This document shows positions 52,305 through 60,247 of a DNA stretch of 64,000 bases, piece by piece (positions within the stretch are counted from its first letter, which is position 1; each line of letters starts with the position of its first letter). The notes below the pieces were generated by a model, which was not told the DNA's origin, made no database searches, and was given only the letters and a program-made list of their open reading frames with translations. The translations under genes and the position numbers were made by a program. Source of the DNA: Mycolicibacterium hodleri (GTDB lineage: Bacteria > Actinomycetota > Actinomycetes > Mycobacteriales > Mycobacteriaceae); assembly GCF_006439015.1 (NCBI RefSeq), contig NZ_RCZG01000013.1:84913-148912 (forward strand), read 5' to 3'.

Positions 52305-52360
52305 TGAGGTAGCGCTCACAGTCGTTGCGGTGCGATTTCGCGACTGTGGGCGCTACCTCA
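52305..52360. terminator. Long palindrome between convergent genes, likely bidirectional terminator
   Basis: Left arm 52305-52324 (TGAGGTAGCGCTCACAGTCG) pairs with right arm 52341-52360 over 20 positions, with a single T-G wobble and a 16-nt loop. It fills most of the gap between the aldehyde dehydrogenase gene and the second GAF regulator gene, whose 3' ends face each other. There are no T-runs. Confidence 0.8.
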
Positions 52361-52366
52361 ACGGCG

Positions 52367-53644
52367 TCACGTTCGGCGCAGGGCGCGAATCGCGGGCGCC
52401 GTCGAGGCCGCGAGCAGCGTCGCCATGTCCTGCGGATAGCAGACGTCGACGACCGTCGACGTCTGGAAGCGGTACGGCCGGCCGTTCACCAAGCCTGCGA
52501 GTTGCTTTCGCAGGCGAGACATCTCGGCCCGCACGGTGACGACCCTCGACCGGTCGCCGTACAAGTCGTCCGCGAGCTCGGGCGCCGAGCGGCCGTCGCG
52601 GTGCGTCGCCAGGACGAGCAGGATCTCGGCATGCCGCGGTGAGATGTCGTGCCGCCAGCAGCCGAACTGTCCGACCATCTCCAGAGACGGCGCACCCGAA
52701 TCGCGGACGTCCAGCGTCACGCGCGAGATAGCCGGTGCGGCGTCCTCGTGGGTCGGTCGGACCAGCCAGCCGCCGGGGAGCAACTCGATCTCGCACATGC
52801 CGAGTGGCGGCACCCAGGTCCGCCCCGGCGCGATCTCGTCGGGCAACAGAATCCGGTTGTGCAGCGGCAGCGAGTCGACCGCGGCCACCCAGCCGTCGTT
52901 GTCGACCGCGAGCGCGGGGGCACCGATCCGCGCCAAGATGGGCGCCGCCACCGAGCGCAGTCGGTTCAGGGTGCGGTCGTGTTGTTCGCGCAGGCGCGAC
53001 TCGGCGAGCCGGGCGACCACGTCGACCAGCGCCACTGTCGTCGGATGCACCGTCGTCGCGGGTCCCGACACGTCGACCACGCCGATGACCTGGCCCGTCC
53101 TGGGATCCTTGATCGGCGCTCCGGCACACGTCCATGGGTGGTGGCTGCGCTGATAGTGCTCGGCAGAGAACACCTGTACCGCCCGGCTGGAGGCCAGCGC
53201 CGTCCCGATGGCATTGGTGCCGACGGCGTTCTCGCCCCAGTGCGCACCTTCGATGAAGCCAAGTCGGTCGGCGTGGTTGAGCACCGACGCCGAACCGCTG
53301 CGCCAGAGCACCCGCCCCGGCGCGTCGGCCACGACGAGGATGTTGTCCCCGTCGGCGATCAGAGACTCCAGGTTCCGCGAAACCTCGTCGAGAACGGCGA
53401 GCAGGCCTGAGGACCGCCGCAGCATCTCGAGGCCGGCGAGTTCGACGACGGGTGCCGCGAGCCGGTCGGGGTCGATACCGTTTGCCATCATCCGCTGCCA
53501 GGAGTCCTCGATGACCGACCGTGGGCGAGCGGGCGCGCGCATGCCCGCCATGGTCGCGTCATACACGGCCGACATCAGCCGCGCATAGTCACGCGGGTTC
53601 TCGCCGACCGCGACGGCCGGTTCGGGAGCGGAGGGATCTTGCAT
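52367..53644 (-). CDS. GAF-domain transcriptional regulator, second copy
   Basis: A 425-aa regulator of the same family as the one at 49311. IEDSWQRMMANGIDPDRLAA begins the AcoR-type N-terminus, the GAF domain includes GENAVGTNAIGTALASSRAV and HPWTCAGAPIKDP, and the C-terminal helix-turn-helix-like block is DISPRHAEILLVLATHRDG and VTVRAEMSRLRKQLAG. It again lacks a sigma-54 ATPase domain. ATG at 53644 is preferred over GTG and TTG codons just upstream. It lies downstream of the acetoin-reductase-like gene on the same strand. Confidence 0.82.
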   Translation of the reverse strand: MQDPSAPEPAVAVGENPRDYARLMSAVYDATMAGMRAPARPRSVIEDSWQRMMANGIDPDRLAAPVVELAGLEMLRRSSGLLAVLDEVSRNLESLIADGDNILVVADAPGRVLWRSGSASVLNHADRLGFIEGAHWGENAVGTNAIGTALASSRAVQVFSAEHYQRSHHPWTCAGAPIKDPRTGQVIGVVDVSGPATTVHPTTVALVDVVARLAESRLREQHDRTLNRLRSVAAPILARIGAPALAVDNDGWVAAVDSLPLHNRILLPDEIAPGRTWVPPLGMCEIELLPGGWLVRPTHEDAAPAISRVTLDVRDSGAPSLEMVGQFGCWRHDISPRHAEILLVLATHRDGRSAPELADDLYGDRSRVVTVRAEMSRLRKQLAGLVNGRPYRFQTSTVVDVCYPQDMATLLAASTAPAIRALRRT

Positions 53645-53709
53645 CACTGCCAATTGTGCTCCCGATCACATGTCGACGCCATCGCGGATTCACCGCTCAG
53701 GCCGTCGAC

Positions 53710-53729
53710 TCTTCGCGCAAGCGCTCATC
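53710..53729 (-). repeat. Single copy of the ppa-type stop-codon element at the SDR stop
   Basis: On the minus strand GATGAGCGCTTGCGCGAAGA is identical over 20 bp to the unit repeated after ppa (9531-9634). The TGA in it is the stop codon of the SDR gene, in the same phase as the second TGA of each ppa unit. Confidence 0.9.
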
Positions 53730-54510
53730 GATAAACGAGGCCACCGTCGATCAGGCCGGACTGGCCCGTCATGTAGTCGGCATCGGGGCCGGCCAGGTAA
53801 GAGACGAAGCCGGCGACGTCATCAGGCGTCTCGGCGCGCCCGAGTGCGATGCCGCCGACGAACTTGTCGTAGGTCTCGCCCTCGGCGGCGCCGGTCAGTG
53901 CGGCGAACCGCTTGTCGATCTCCACCCACATGTCGGTGCCGACCACACCGGGGCAGTAGGCGTTGACGGTGATCCCGTCGGCGGCGTGTTCCTTGGCTGC
54001 GGCCTGGGTCAACGCGCGGACGGCGAACTTGGTGGCGCTGTAGACGCCGAGCATCGCGAACCCGTCATGGCCTGCAATCGACGACGCATTGATGACACGG
54101 CCCGGCCTGCCAAGCTCCTTGAGCTTGGTCACCGCGGCCTGGATGCCCCACAGCACGCCGTCGACGTTGACGGCCCAGATCTTCGCGACGTCCTCCGGCG
54201 TGGTGTCCAGCAGCGGTGCGACGAGCGCAATGCCGGCGTTGTTCACCATGATGTCGAATCCGCCCAAGGCGGTCACCGCGTGATCCACGGCGGCGAACAC
54301 CTGGTCTCGATCACTGACGTCGGCAATGAAAGTGGTTGCCTTCGAACCTATCTCGCTGACTTCTTCAGCCACGGCATTGATACCGTCGGGACCCAGATCG
54401 ACCAGCGCGATGTCCGCGCCGTCGCCCGCAAGGCGTAGCGCGATGCCACGCCCGATGCCACGGCCTGCGCCGCTCACCAAAGCCACCTTGCCCGTCAACG
54501 GCGCACTCAC
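53725..54510 (-). CDS. budC: Acetoin/diacetyl reductase (meso-2,3-butanediol dehydrogenase type SDR)
   Basis: A 261-aa classical short-chain dehydrogenase. NAD-binding is in SGAGRGIGRGIA, with NNAG, the catalytic Ser in INASSIAGHDG and YSATK (YxxxK). The C-terminal GITVNAYCPGVVGTDMWVEI is characteristic of acetoin reductases. It would interconvert acetoin with butanediol or diacetyl. Its ATG overlaps the stop of the shortened butanediol dehydrogenase gene (ATGA), and its own stop codon lies within a dispersed repeat element. Confidence 0.86.
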   Translation of the reverse strand: MSAPLTGKVALVSGAGRGIGRGIALRLAGDGADIALVDLGPDGINAVAEEVSEIGSKATTFIADVSDRDQVFAAVDHAVTALGGFDIMVNNAGIALVAPLLDTTPEDVAKIWAVNVDGVLWGIQAAVTKLKELGRPGRVINASSIAGHDGFAMLGVYSATKFAVRALTQAAAKEHAADGITVNAYCPGVVGTDMWVEIDKRFAALTGAAEGETYDKFVGGIALGRAETPDDVAGFVSYLAGPDADYMTGQSGLIDGGLVYR

Positions 54511-54767
54511 GACGCACTTCCGGAGATCGTCGGATCAACGAGCACCTTCATCTTGGTCCCCGCATGCAGCGCCTCGAAGCCCTCGTCGATGACGTCGTCG
54601 ATGCCGATGGACGTGACCCATCCGGTCGTGTCGTAGTACTCGTGGAGATCCGTCCCGCAGATGCCGTTGAAGCCGACCTTGACCTTGACGGTGCCCGACG
54701 TGGGCGTGGGCTCTTGGACGTCGGCGACCTCGACCTTGTTGGGTCCGTAGTACACAGCTGCTCTCAT
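54507..54767 (-). pseudogene. bdhA: Zinc-type 2,3-butanediol dehydrogenase with a large in-frame internal deletion
   Basis: Only 86 codons remain of a gene normally about 350. Residues 1-46 (MRAAVYYGPNKVEVADVQEP through CGTDLHEYYD) are the N-terminus of (R,R)-butanediol dehydrogenases, including the first zinc-ligand Cys region. After them the frame jumps to the C-terminal tail (TTGWVTSIGIDDVIDEGFEA, then MKVLVDP). The whole middle, with the NAD fold, is lost without a frame change. The stop still overlaps the SDR start, so translational coupling is kept. The product cannot be an active dehydrogenase. Confidence 0.85.
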
Positions 54768-54805
54768 GACCCATGTCTATGTGACGGGAGCCACACGCCG
54801 ATAGA

Positions 54806-54825
54806 GTTGCAACCCGTTGCAACCC
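54806..54825. promoter_or_regulatory. Tandem TTGCAAC operator-like sites in the bdhA/monooxygenase divergent promoter
   Basis: GTTGCAACCC occurs twice in direct tandem (TTGCAAC at 54807-54813 and 54817-54823), a 10-bp spacing. The pair lies between the divergent starts of the bdhA remnant and the flavin monooxygenase gene. The same half-site is found before the aldehyde dehydrogenase gene. Confidence 0.65.
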
Positions 54826-54862
54826 TTGTGCCGGACGGCACGTGTGGTGTGCTCTGGGTCAC

Positions 54863-56683
54863 ATGACCGAAACGATCGAGAAGCCGGCTGCCGCCGCACT
54901 CACACCGCAGGCTCGCGTCGACGCCTGGCTCGCCGACTTCGAAGCTGCCCTCGCCGTTCGCGACATCGAGCGGGTGGTCGCAAAGTTCGCCGTCGACAGC
55001 TTCTGGCGCGACCTCATCTCCTTCACGTGGAACCTCAAGACCGTGGAGGGACGGGACGGCGTCGCAGACATGCTCGGCGCCCGGCTCGCCGAGACCAGTC
55101 CATCGGGGTTCCGCACCCGCGAGCCGGCCACCGAGGACGGGGACGTCACCTCGGCATTCATCGAGTTCGAGACGGCCGTCGGCTGCGGTACCGGACACCT
55201 CCGACTCAAGGGTGATGAATGTTGGACGCTGTTGACCGCGATGCAGGAACTCAAGGGCTACGAAGAGCGCAAGGGCGCGACCCGCGTCATGGGCGCGGTG
55301 CACGGTTCCGACACCGACACCAGGTCCTGGGCCGAGAAGCGCCATGACGAAGAGGCCTCGCTGGGATATGCCACGCAGCCGTACACCCTTGTCATCGGCG
55401 GCGGTCAGGGCGGCATCGCCCTTGGTGCGCGACTGCGTCAACTCGGGGTGCCCGCGATCGTCGTCGACAAGCACGAACGGCCCGGCGATCAGTGGCGAAA
55501 GCGCTACAAGTCGCTGTGTCTCCACGACCCGGTCTGGTACGACCACCTGCCCTACATGCCCTTCCCGCAGAATTGGCCGGTCTTCGCCCCCAAGGACAAG
55601 ATCGGCGACTGGCTGGAGTTCTACACCAGGGTCATGGAGGTCCCGTACTGGTCGAAGACCACCTGCCTGTCTGCGACGTTCGACGACGCCGAGAAGCAGT
55701 GGACCGTCGAGATCGATCGCGACGTCGAGCGGCTGACGCTGCATCCCACGCAACTGGTGCTGGCGACCGGCATGTCGGGCAAGCCGAGTGTTCCGACGCT
55801 GCCGGGCCAGGACGTCTTCCGTGGCGACCAGCACCACTCCAGCGCCCACCCCGGTCCCGACGGCTACGTCGGCAAGCGTGCCGTGGTGGTCGGATCGAAC
55901 AACTCCGCGCATGACATCTGCAAGGCGCTCTGCGAGACCGGTGTCGACGTCACGATGGTGCAGCGGTCGTCGACCCACATCGTCAAGTCGGACTCGCTGA
56001 TGGAGATCGGTCTCGGCGACCTGTACTCCGAGCGGGCGGTCACCTCGGGCATGACGACCGAGAAGGCCGATCTGACCTTCGCATCGCTGCCGTACCGGAT
56101 CATGCACGAATTCCAGATCCCGATCTACGACGCCATCCGCATTCGTGACAAGGACTACTACGACAGGCTGGCGGCGGCGGGCTTCGAATTGGACTGGGGC
56201 GACGACGATTCCGGGCTCTTCATGAAGTATCTGCGCCGCGGCTCTGGCTACTACATCGACGTCGGCGCCTGTGACCTGGTCGCGGACGGCAGCATCAAGC
56301 TGGCGCACGGTCAAGTCGACCGCCTCACCGAGGACTCGGTGGTGCTCGGCGACGGCACCGAATTGCCCGCCGACGTCGTGGTCTATGCCACCGGATACGG
56401 CTCCATGAACGGCTGGGCGGCCGACCTCATGGGTCAGGACGTCGCCGACAAGGTCGGCAAGGTGTGGGGTTTGGGCAGCGACACGGCGAAGGACCCCGGC
56501 CCGTGGGAGGGCGAACAGCGCAACATGTGGAAGCCGACCCAGCAGGAGAACCTGTGGTTCCACGGCGGGAATCTGCATCAGTCGCGGCACTATTCGCTGT
56601 ACCTCGCGCTGCAACTCAAGGCGCGCTACGAAGGTCTACCCACCCCGGTGTACGGGCTGCAGGAGGTTCATCACCTCAGCTAG
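54863..56683 (+). CDS. Flavin-containing monooxygenase with N-terminal SnoaL-like domain
   Basis: A 606-aa FAD/NADPH oxygenase. Residues about 10-140 form an NTF2/SnoaL-like domain. The FAD fold starts at LVIGGGQGGIALGARL near residue 175, and the NADPH fold has AVVVGSNNSAHD near 340. The fingerprint between them reads VFRGDQHHSSAH, i.e. FxGxxxHxxxH, where classical enzymes have Trp or Tyr/Phe at the end, so it is an atypical group. It may hydroxylate or insert oxygen into a small ketone. Tandem TTGCAAC sites lie upstream. Its 3' end overlaps the protease gene by 4 bp. Confidence 0.88.
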   Translation: MTETIEKPAAAALTPQARVDAWLADFEAALAVRDIERVVAKFAVDSFWRDLISFTWNLKTVEGRDGVADMLGARLAETSPSGFRTREPATEDGDVTSAFIEFETAVGCGTGHLRLKGDECWTLLTAMQELKGYEERKGATRVMGAVHGSDTDTRSWAEKRHDEEASLGYATQPYTLVIGGGQGGIALGARLRQLGVPAIVVDKHERPGDQWRKRYKSLCLHDPVWYDHLPYMPFPQNWPVFAPKDKIGDWLEFYTRVMEVPYWSKTTCLSATFDDAEKQWTVEIDRDVERLTLHPTQLVLATGMSGKPSVPTLPGQDVFRGDQHHSSAHPGPDGYVGKRAVVVGSNNSAHDICKALCETGVDVTMVQRSSTHIVKSDSLMEIGLGDLYSERAVTSGMTTEKADLTFASLPYRIMHEFQIPIYDAIRIRDKDYYDRLAAAGFELDWGDDDSGLFMKYLRRGSGYYIDVGACDLVADGSIKLAHGQVDRLTEDSVVLGDGTELPADVVVYATGYGSMNGWAADLMGQDVADKVGKVWGLGSDTAKDPGPWEGEQRNMWKPTQQENLWFHGGNLHQSRHYSLYLALQLKARYEGLPTPVYGLQEVHHLS

Positions 56684-57399
56684 CCGGCGGCACCGACCGG
56701 GACGAAACCAGAGCCCGGCCGGTCCTTCGCATTGATGTCGGCAAGCACCGAGGTCATCGACATGGTGACCGCGGGGGTGTGCAGCGGGATGAACTTGACC
56801 ACGCACGTAGGAAGGTCCTCGCTGAAAGCGCCGTGGATCATTCCGACGAGCAGGTTGTTGACCGTGACCGGTGCGCCCGAGTCGCCGGGTTGGCCGCACA
56901 CCTGATTGAGAATGGTGCCCGGCTTGTCCCCAGGCCCCCAGGTGACACCGCACGACTGCCCCGTCGTGCGGCCCAGCTTGCAGGCGGTCTCACCGAATGT
57001 GGGGTCGGGCCCCAGACCGTCGATCTGGAACCCGTCGATCGAATTCACCGGCTGCACCTTCGCCGGGTCGAACTTGATGACCGCATAGTCGAGTCCGTCA
57101 TTGCCCGCGACCATCGCCCCGACGGCGCCGCTCGCCTCGGCACGCTCCGAGGCGACCGCAGCGCCGGGCCCGCCGCAGTGCGCGGAGGTAAAGCCGACCA
57201 GATTGCCGAACTCATCGTTGCCGATGGTGGTCAGCGTGCAGAACGTGTCGCCGTCGATCACGATCCCCGAACCGCCGCCGAGCACCACGAGGCCATCGGC
57301 ACGAGACGTCGCGATGGGCGGCGCGGTCAGGGCGACGATCACCAGGGCGAGGAGTGCGGGCACTGCGAACAGGCGGCGACAACTCCGTGCGAATTGCAA
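56680..57399 (-). CDS. Secreted trypsin-like serine protease (Rv3668c family)
   Basis: A 239-aa exported S1-type protease of chymotrypsin fold. The signal peptide is RRLFAVPALLALVIVALTAP with cleavage after residues near SRA. The catalytic triad is His in TSAHCGG, Asp in GLDYAVIKF and Ser in GQPGDSGAPV, and Cys pairs (for example CKLGRTTGQSC) suggest disulfides. Start: TTG at 57399, preceded 5 nt upstream by AGGGG; no ATG or GTG gives a better leader. The length fits Rv3668c. It converges on the monooxygenase gene with a 4-bp overlap. Confidence 0.86.
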   Translation of the reverse strand: MQFARSCRRLFAVPALLALVIVALTAPPIATSRADGLVVLGGGSGIVIDGDTFCTLTTIGNDEFGNLVGFTSAHCGGPGAAVASERAEASGAVGAMVAGNDGLDYAVIKFDPAKVQPVNSIDGFQIDGLGPDPTFGETACKLGRTTGQSCGVTWGPGDKPGTILNQVCGQPGDSGAPVTVNNLLVGMIHGAFSEDLPTCVVKFIPLHTPAVTMSMTSVLADINAKDRPGSGFVPVGAAG

Positions 57400-57545
57400 G
57401 AAAACCCCTAGCGACAGCCCCGGCCCATGACCAAACTGGCTCAGTCTATCGTCGGCCGGAATCGTTACGGCCGCCGCGACATGGCAACATGGGCGCCGAA
57501 AGACAACAAAGCGGGTGGAGTACACCGAGCGGGGAGGACGTGTCC

Positions 57546-58058
57546 GTGAGCAATGGCGACCGCAAGAGCGGGGTTCCGATGACGGTGGCCTCGATTCCGC
57601 TGGTCGATCCGCACGCGCCCAAGCCCGACCCTTCGGTGGGGGACCTGGTCAAGGATGCGACGTCGCAGATGTCCACCCTTGTTCGCGCCGAGGTCGAACT
57701 CGCTCGCGCCGAGATCACCCGTGACGTCAAGAAGGGCCTTACGGGCAGCGTCTACTTCATCCTGGCGCTCGTCGTCCTTTTCTACTCGACGTTCTTCTTC
57801 TTCTTCTTCGTCTCCGACCTCCTCGACCTCTGGCTCCAGAAGTGGGCGTCCGACCTCATCGTCTTCGGCCTGATGCTGGTGACGACCGGCCTCTTGGCGT
57901 TCCTCGGTTACCTGAAGGTCAGGAAGATCAGAGGCCCACAGAAGACGATCCAGTCGGTCAAGGAGGCGCGAGTCGCGCTCGTGCCCGGCAGTGACAAGCC
58001 GTCCAAGCCTGCGTCGCTCAACGGCGCCGCGTCGACCACAGATCCATCCGGCTGGTAG
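57546..58058 (+). CDS. Phage holin superfamily membrane protein (Rv3669 family)
   Basis: A 170-aa membrane protein of the actinobacterial Holin-E/DUF1469-like family. An amphipathic helix (TSQMSTLVRAEVELARAEIT) precedes two strong membrane segments, SVYFILALVVLFYSTFFFFF and LIVFGLMLVTTGLLAFLGYL, then a basic tail (RKIRGPQKTIQ). The role is unknown; despite the name it is a chromosomal core gene. GTG at 57546 has GGGGAGG 8 nt upstream and is preferred over GTG at 57540. ephE follows after 16 bp. Confidence 0.87.
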   Translation: MSNGDRKSGVPMTVASIPLVDPHAPKPDPSVGDLVKDATSQMSTLVRAEVELARAEITRDVKKGLTGSVYFILALVVLFYSTFFFFFFVSDLLDLWLQKWASDLIVFGLMLVTTGLLAFLGYLKVRKIRGPQKTIQSVKEARVALVPGSDKPSKPASLNGAASTTDPSGW

Positions 58059-58074
58059 TGACCGGGGCCGCGGC

Positions 58075-59058
58075 ATGACACGGCCGCCCCCCGATCCGTC
58101 GGTCACCCGGATCGCCGGCCCCTGGCGGCACATGGACGTGCACGCCAACGGGATTCGCTTTCACGTTGTAGAAGCAAACCCGGTAGAAGCAAACCCGGTA
58201 GAAGCAAACCAGGACGACTCGACGTCTGCGGCAGATCAGCCTCTGGTGATACTCCTGCACGGCTTCGGATCGTTCTGGTGGTCCTGGCGCCACCAGCTCC
58301 GCGGATTGCAGGACGCTCGAGTGGTGGCCGTCGACCTGCGCGGTTACGGAGGCAGCGACAAGCCGCCACGTGGATACGACGGCTGGACGTTGGCGGGCGA
58401 CACCGCGGGTCTGATCCGTGCACTCGGCCACGAGACGGCGACGTTGGTCGGACACGCCGACGGCGGGCTCGTCTGCTGGGCGACCGCGGTCCTGCATCCA
58501 CGCGTAGTCCGGGCCATCGCCGTGGTCAGCTCACCGCACCCAGTGGCGCTGCGCGCGTCCGCACTCACCCGACGCGACCAAGGCCTGGCCCTACTGCCGT
58601 GGATGATCCGCTACCAGGCGCCCTTCTGGCCGGAGCGGTCACTGACGCGCAACGACGCCGCCGAGCTAGAAGCCGTCGTCCGCACCAGGGCCGGTGCCGC
58701 ATGGCTTGCCTCCGATGATTTCTCGGAGACCATTCGCTACATGCGTAGGGCCATCCGGATCCCGTCGGCGGCACACTCGGCGCTGGAATATCAGCGTTGG
58801 GCGGTACGTAGCCAGTTGCGCAGTGAGGGAAGACGATTCATGCGATCCATGAAGCGTCCCCTGGCGGTGCCCGTGCTGCACATGCGCGGCGACGCCGACC
58901 CGTACGTGCTGCCCGACCCGGTGTACCGCACGCAGCGTTTTGCTCCGCATGGACGATACGTATCGATCGCAGGAGCCGGGCACTTCGCGCACGAGGAGGA
59001 CCCCGACCACGTCAACGAGCAACTGACGAGGTTCCTCGCAAGCGTCTACGGCGGCTGA
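58075..59058 (+). CDS. ephE: Alpha/beta hydrolase EphE (annotated epoxide hydrolase), atypical nucleophile elbow
   Basis: A 327-aa alpha/beta hydrolase matching the position of Rv3670 (EphE). The oxyanion segment HGFGSFWWSWRHQL and VDLRGYGGSDKPP are normal. The nucleophile elbow reads VGHADGGL, however: aligned with VGHDWGG, the nucleophile Asp is replaced by Ala and the Asp falls one residue later. The acid/His end GAGHFAHEEDP is intact. Epoxide hydrolysis by the usual Asp ester therefore looks doubtful. A VEANP peptide is repeated near residue 35. It overlaps nothing and ends 1 bp before marP on the opposite strand. Confidence 0.82.
   Translation: MTRPPPDPSVTRIAGPWRHMDVHANGIRFHVVEANPVEANPVEANQDDSTSAADQPLVILLHGFGSFWWSWRHQLRGLQDARVVAVDLRGYGGSDKPPRGYDGWTLAGDTAGLIRALGHETATLVGHADGGLVCWATAVLHPRVVRAIAVVSSPHPVALRASALTRRDQGLALLPWMIRYQAPFWPERSLTRNDAAELEAVVRTRAGAAWLASDDFSETIRYMRRAIRIPSAAHSALEYQRWAVRSQLRSEGRRFMRSMKRPLAVPVLHMRGDADPYVLPDPVYRTQRFAPHGRYVSIAGAGHFAHEEDPDHVNEQLTRFLASVYGG
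58168..58212 (+). repeat. 15-bp triplicate within ephE
   Basis: GTAGAAGCAAACCCG occurs three times in tandem (the last with AG for CG), encoding VEANP-VEANP-VEANQ. The period of 15 keeps the frame. It lies in an N-terminal loop before the core fold. Confidence 0.95.
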
Positions 59059-59059
59059 C

Positions 59060-60247
59060 TCAGGAGATGCAGGTATCGGTGGACACCCGCTCGGTGTTGC
59101 CCACCTTCGCCATCTGCTTGGCCACCTCGTTGGAGGTGAGCACGAAACCGGTATCGGCATCGTCGACCGCAGCGCCGAAGACCACGCCGAGCACCTTGCC
59201 GTCCTTGTCGATCAATGGGCCACCTGAATTACCTTGGCGGACAGTTCCTCTGATGGTGTAGACCTCGCGGGTGACCGTCCTGGTGTGATAGATGTCGGGT
59301 CCGTTGAGCTGAATGATCTCGCGAATGCGCCCGGGCGCTGCGGTGAACTCGCCGCCGCCGGGATACCCCATCACCACCGCATCGGTCCCCGTGGGAGCCT
59401 CCTGCATGTCGAACTCCAGCGGCTTCGACGGTAGGTCGGGCACGTCGAGGATGGAGATGTCGGCGTCAGGGTCATAGGACACCACGGTCGCGTCGTAGGT
59501 CGTGCCGTCCGCCTCCACCGTCACGCTCTCGGAGCCGGCGACGACGTGCGCGTTGGACATGACCCGGTTGGGTGCGACGACGAACCCGCTGCCCTCGAGC
59601 ACCTTCTGGCAACTCGTCGCGACGCCGCGGATCTTCAGCACGCTCGGCCGGGTGGCCGCGACGACGGGGTCGTTCGCCAGGGCCGCGTTGGGAGCGTCGA
59701 CACTGACGATGGGGGTGCGGCCGAACGGCTGCAGTACGTCGGGCAGTCCAGAGGTGTCCAGCAGCGACGACAACCGGGTCGGCACCCGCTTCAACCATGG
59801 GGGCGCGAGACCGTCCACCGTCGACAACACCCGCGAACCACGCACGGCGGCGGCAAGATTGGGCTGATCGGACGATGTCAACGGAGTGGCAAGCAGCCAC
59901 GCGGCCAACAGCACGGCGACCAGTTGGAGCGCCACCCCGACGATGGAGTCGAAGGTGCGCAACCCGCGGTTCCTGATGGCGCCGCGAACGGCCCGGCCCA
60001 GCACGACACCCGCGATCTCGCCGATGACGACGAGTCCGAGGATCAGAAACAGTGCCACGAACAGTTTGGTCCGCGCCCCGTCGACGTAGCCCACCACGTG
60101 TGGCGCCAGTAGCACGCCGGCGACGGCACCGAGGATGACACCGACGAAGGACAGCAGCGAGCCAAGCGCCCCGGAACGCCAGCCGGAGATGGCGGCGACG
60201 AAGGCGATGGCGAGGACGGCCAGATCAAGCCATTGCGACGATGTCAT
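59060..60247 (-). CDS. marP: Membrane-anchored periplasmic serine protease MarP
   Basis: A 395-aa protease needed for acid resistance in M. tuberculosis (Rv3671c). Four N-terminal membrane helices (residues 1-150, for example LDLAVLAIAFVAAISGW and LFVALFLILGLVVIGEIAG) precede a chymotrypsin-like domain. The triad is His in VMSNAHVVAG, Asp in DPDADISIL and Ser in RQGNSGGPLI. A Cys in ATSCQKVL and one at the third-last residue (DTCIS) match the activity-controlling disulfide known in the ortholog. It overlaps the NUDIX gene by ATGA and is the last gene of the nth operon. Confidence 0.94.
   Translation of the reverse strand: MTSSQWLDLAVLAIAFVAAISGWRSGALGSLLSFVGVILGAVAGVLLAPHVVGYVDGARTKLFVALFLILGLVVIGEIAGVVLGRAVRGAIRNRGLRTFDSIVGVALQLVAVLLAAWLLATPLTSSDQPNLAAAVRGSRVLSTVDGLAPPWLKRVPTRLSSLLDTSGLPDVLQPFGRTPIVSVDAPNAALANDPVVAATRPSVLKIRGVATSCQKVLEGSGFVVAPNRVMSNAHVVAGSESVTVEADGTTYDATVVSYDPDADISILDVPDLPSKPLEFDMQEAPTGTDAVVMGYPGGGEFTAAPGRIREIIQLNGPDIYHTRTVTREVYTIRGTVRQGNSGGPLIDKDGKVLGVVFGAAVDDADTGFVLTSNEVAKQMAKVGNTERVSTDTCIS

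Noticed and set aside
54507..54767. Treating the 86-codon frame as a complete small alcohol dehydrogenase
   Set aside because: It contains only the two ends of the family sequence and no NAD-binding fold.
57540..58058. A prophage, suggested by the holin-like protein
   Set aside because: The gene is a conserved chromosomal neighbour (Rv3669) and there are no other phage genes.
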